From assembly GCA_015060335.1 (NCBI GenBank), contig SUYR01000008.1, positions 29,436 through 93,435 of the forward strand: a DNA stretch of 64,000 bases. Direction: 5' to 3'. This DNA is from Bacteroidales bacterium. GTDB taxonomy: Bacteria > Bacteroidota > Bacteroidia > Bacteroidales > UBA932. The stretch's first letter is position 1. Every line of letters starts with the position of its first letter. The position numbers and the translations under genes are program-made. Under the pieces are notes generated by a model. It worked only from the letters and a program-made list of their open reading frames with translations. It ran no database searches and was not told the DNA's origin. Below, in pieces: positions 62,868 through 64,000 of the stretch.

Positions 62868-63824
62868 ATGGATTCAACATTCGTAGTCGGTATTGACGTA
62901 GGAGGTCAGACCTCCAAGATAGGAGTTGTAGATGCAAGAGGAACAGTGCTTGCGCAGACGGTTATCCGTACAGATACATACGATGAGGTAGCTCCTTTTA
63001 TTGCAGAGCTTTCAGAGGCAGTAAAGAAGGTGATCAAGGAAGCTGGAGTAGAGGGTTCAGTAAGAGGTATCGGAGTCGGTGCCCCTAACGGAAACTACTA
63101 TACCGGTACAATCGAGAACGCTCCTAATCTTCGTTGGGGACGTTGCAAGGTAGAATTTGCAAAGCTTCTCTCAGAGGCGATGGAAGGTCTTCCTGTAGCT
63201 CTCACAAATGACGCAAATGCCGCAGCTGTAGGTGAAATGACTTATGGCGCAGCAAGAGGAATGAAGAACTTCATCATGATCACACTCGGTACAGGTGTCG
63301 GCTCAGGTATAGTCATCAACGGTGAGGTTGTTTACGGCCACGACGGTTTTGCCGGTGAGCTTGGTCATACTGCTGCTGTCCGCAATAACGGCCGTTACTG
63401 TAACTGCGGTAAGACTGGATGTCTCGAGGCTTACTGCTCGGCAATGGGTGTAGCTCGTACAGCACGCGAGTGGCTTGAACTTTCAGACGAACCTTCAGTT
63501 CTCAGAAATCTTGATACAATTGCATCGAAGGATGTATTTGATGCAGCTAAGGACGGCGACAAGCTTGCTCTTAAGATCTTTGAATATACAGGTAAGATTC
63601 TCGGACGTTCATTCGCAGACTTCATCGCATTCAGCGCTCCTGAGGCAATCGTTCTCTTCGGTGGTCTCGCAAGAGCTAAGGAATTCCTCCTTGCACCTAT
63701 GGAGCAGGCTATGAACGAAAACGTACTTTCATTGTGGAAGGACAAGGTAAAGATTGTATTCTCTCAGCTCAAGGAGTCTGATGCTGCCATCCTCGGCGCT
63801 TCAGCCCTTGCATGGGAGCTCTAA
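62868..63824 (+). CDS. ROK-family sugar kinase (glucokinase-like)
   Basis: 318 aa. ATP-binding GIDVGGQTSKIGVVD, catalytic Asp115 (TNDANAAAVGE), GTGVGSGIVI, and the ROK zinc motif with His167, Cys178, Cys180 and Cys185 (GHTAAV, CNCGKTGCLEAYC). It phosphorylates a hexose, probably the sugar imported by the adjacent permease. A hairpin terminator follows 20 bases after the stop. Confidence 0.93.
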   Translation: MDSTFVVGIDVGGQTSKIGVVDARGTVLAQTVIRTDTYDEVAPFIAELSEAVKKVIKEAGVEGSVRGIGVGAPNGNYYTGTIENAPNLRWGRCKVEFAKLLSEAMEGLPVALTNDANAAAVGEMTYGAARGMKNFIMITLGTGVGSGIVINGEVVYGHDGFAGELGHTAAVRNNGRYCNCGKTGCLEAYCSAMGVARTAREWLELSDEPSVLRNLDTIASKDVFDAAKDGDKLALKIFEYTGKILGRSFADFIAFSAPEAIVLFGGLARAKEFLLAPMEQAMNENVLSLWKDKVKIVFSQLKESDAAILGASALAWEL

Positions 63825-63843
63825 TCGTTACCGGATACTTTAT

Positions 63844-63874
63844 AAGCGAAGTGACAGACTGTCACTTCGCTTTT
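63844..63874 (+). terminator. perfect palindromic hairpin, copy of the 36.8 kb repeat arm
   Basis: AAGCGAAGTGACAG 63844-63857, a central A, then the exact complement 63859-63872, followed by TT. The left half and the palindrome GTGACAGACTGTCAC are identical to the arms of the inverted repeat near lysS. It can end transcription of the permease-kinase unit and is directly followed by the group II intron. Confidence 0.8.
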
Positions 63875-63877
63875 GTA

Positions 63878-64000
63878 GTACGCCCAGCATGGGCATGTTC
63901 TAACGGGTGAAAGTCCCTAATGCGCCCTAATGACGGGAAGCATATAGCCAAAGGCAAGGGTGTCTGTCGTGAGGTGGAATCCGAAGGAAGCCGGCGGCAA
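63878..64000 (+). mobile_element. group II intron, 5' end (cut by window edge)
   Basis: The sequence starting GTACGCCCAGCATGGGC has the shape of a group II intron 5' end (consensus GUGYG, here GTACG), with GGGTGAAAGTCCC and CCGAAGGAAGCCGGCGGCAA, landmarks of domain I of bacterial group II introns. The intron lies five bases beyond the stem of a terminator-like hairpin, the setting favoured by class C introns. The maturase gene would be to the right of the window. The start is assigned by consensus only. Confidence 0.8.

Noticed and set aside
1..64000. tRNA, rRNA genes or CRISPR arrays
   Set aside because: No TFC-arm consensus, cloverleaf, rRNA-like stretch or repeat-spacer array was noticed; a scan with dedicated tools could still find a divergent case.

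Overview
The window reads as a chromosome segment from a member of the Bacteroidales (phylum Bacteroidota). Evidence: families largely confined to that phylum (DUF3127, DUF4783, DUF4988 plus BACON plus BspA-type LRR lipoproteins, a PIF1-like helicase with a C-terminal HTH_40 domain, a TGS-plus-uridine-kinase fusion), several promoters of the Bacteroidetes type (TTG or TTTG, 19-22 bases, then TAnnTTTG), weak or absent Shine-Dalgarno sequences, and many secreted lipoproteins. I cannot assign a genus. Most of the window is core housekeeping DNA; the accessory part is concentrated at about 7.3-16.9 kb and at the right edge.

Layout. 0-7.3 kb: 5' part of recQ (cut by the window edge), an FKBP lipoprotein with a DUF3127 OB-fold protein, a large orphan sensor kinase with rlmH, a DUF4783 protein, and exodeoxyribonuclease III. 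7.4-16.9 kb: two tandem surface lipoproteins with collagen-like and leucine-rich repeats (1125 and 1570 aa), a strongly structured leader, and a REP-associated Y1 transposase (RAYT). 16.9-30.5 kb: cysS-yccF divergent from purE-purL-purF, then an endonuclease/exonuclease/phosphatase-family lipoprotein, metG, murB and murA. 30.5-38.4 kb: dnaX-lptB, a secreted protein of unknown function, an M16 peptidase, an O-methyltransferase, a YhhN-family membrane protein and lysS. 38.5-44.8 kb: a GntR(YtrA)-regulated ABC exporter operon, recJ and a helicase. 44.8-57.6 kb: a long leftward block with two runs: a metallo-beta-lactamase-fold hydrolase, uvrA and a nucleoside kinase; then exbB, exbD, tonB, rluB, era, parC and aroK. 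57.6-64 kb: a deoxynucleoside kinase and acyl-CoA ligase, then an AraC regulator, an FHS-type sugar permease and a ROK sugar kinase, and the first ~120 nt of a group II intron.

How the genes fit together. DNA repair and replication functions are dense (recQ, xth, dnaX, recJ, uvrA, parC, PIF1-like helicase, and a DUF3127 protein whose C-terminus copies the SSB tip). Purine synthesis (purE, purL, purF) and cell-envelope synthesis (murA, murB, lptB, TonB system) are the other themes. The araC-permease-ROK kinase set looks like a self-contained sugar uptake and phosphorylation module, and a repeated TTTGGAC motif upstream of both the regulator and the permease suggests how it may be controlled.

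The least explained material lies between the genes: (i) a nested three-stem structure of about 137 nt before the 1570-aa lipoprotein gene; (ii) a family of hairpin-plus-tail repeats at gene ends; (iii) a perfect 24-bp inverted repeat enclosing a multi-armed core near lysS, whose arm sequence recurs as the hairpin beside the intron; (iv) a matching pair of GGTACCTGSAAC hairpins, one beside the RAYT gene. All positions and pairings were read by eye; nothing was folded or searched computationally.
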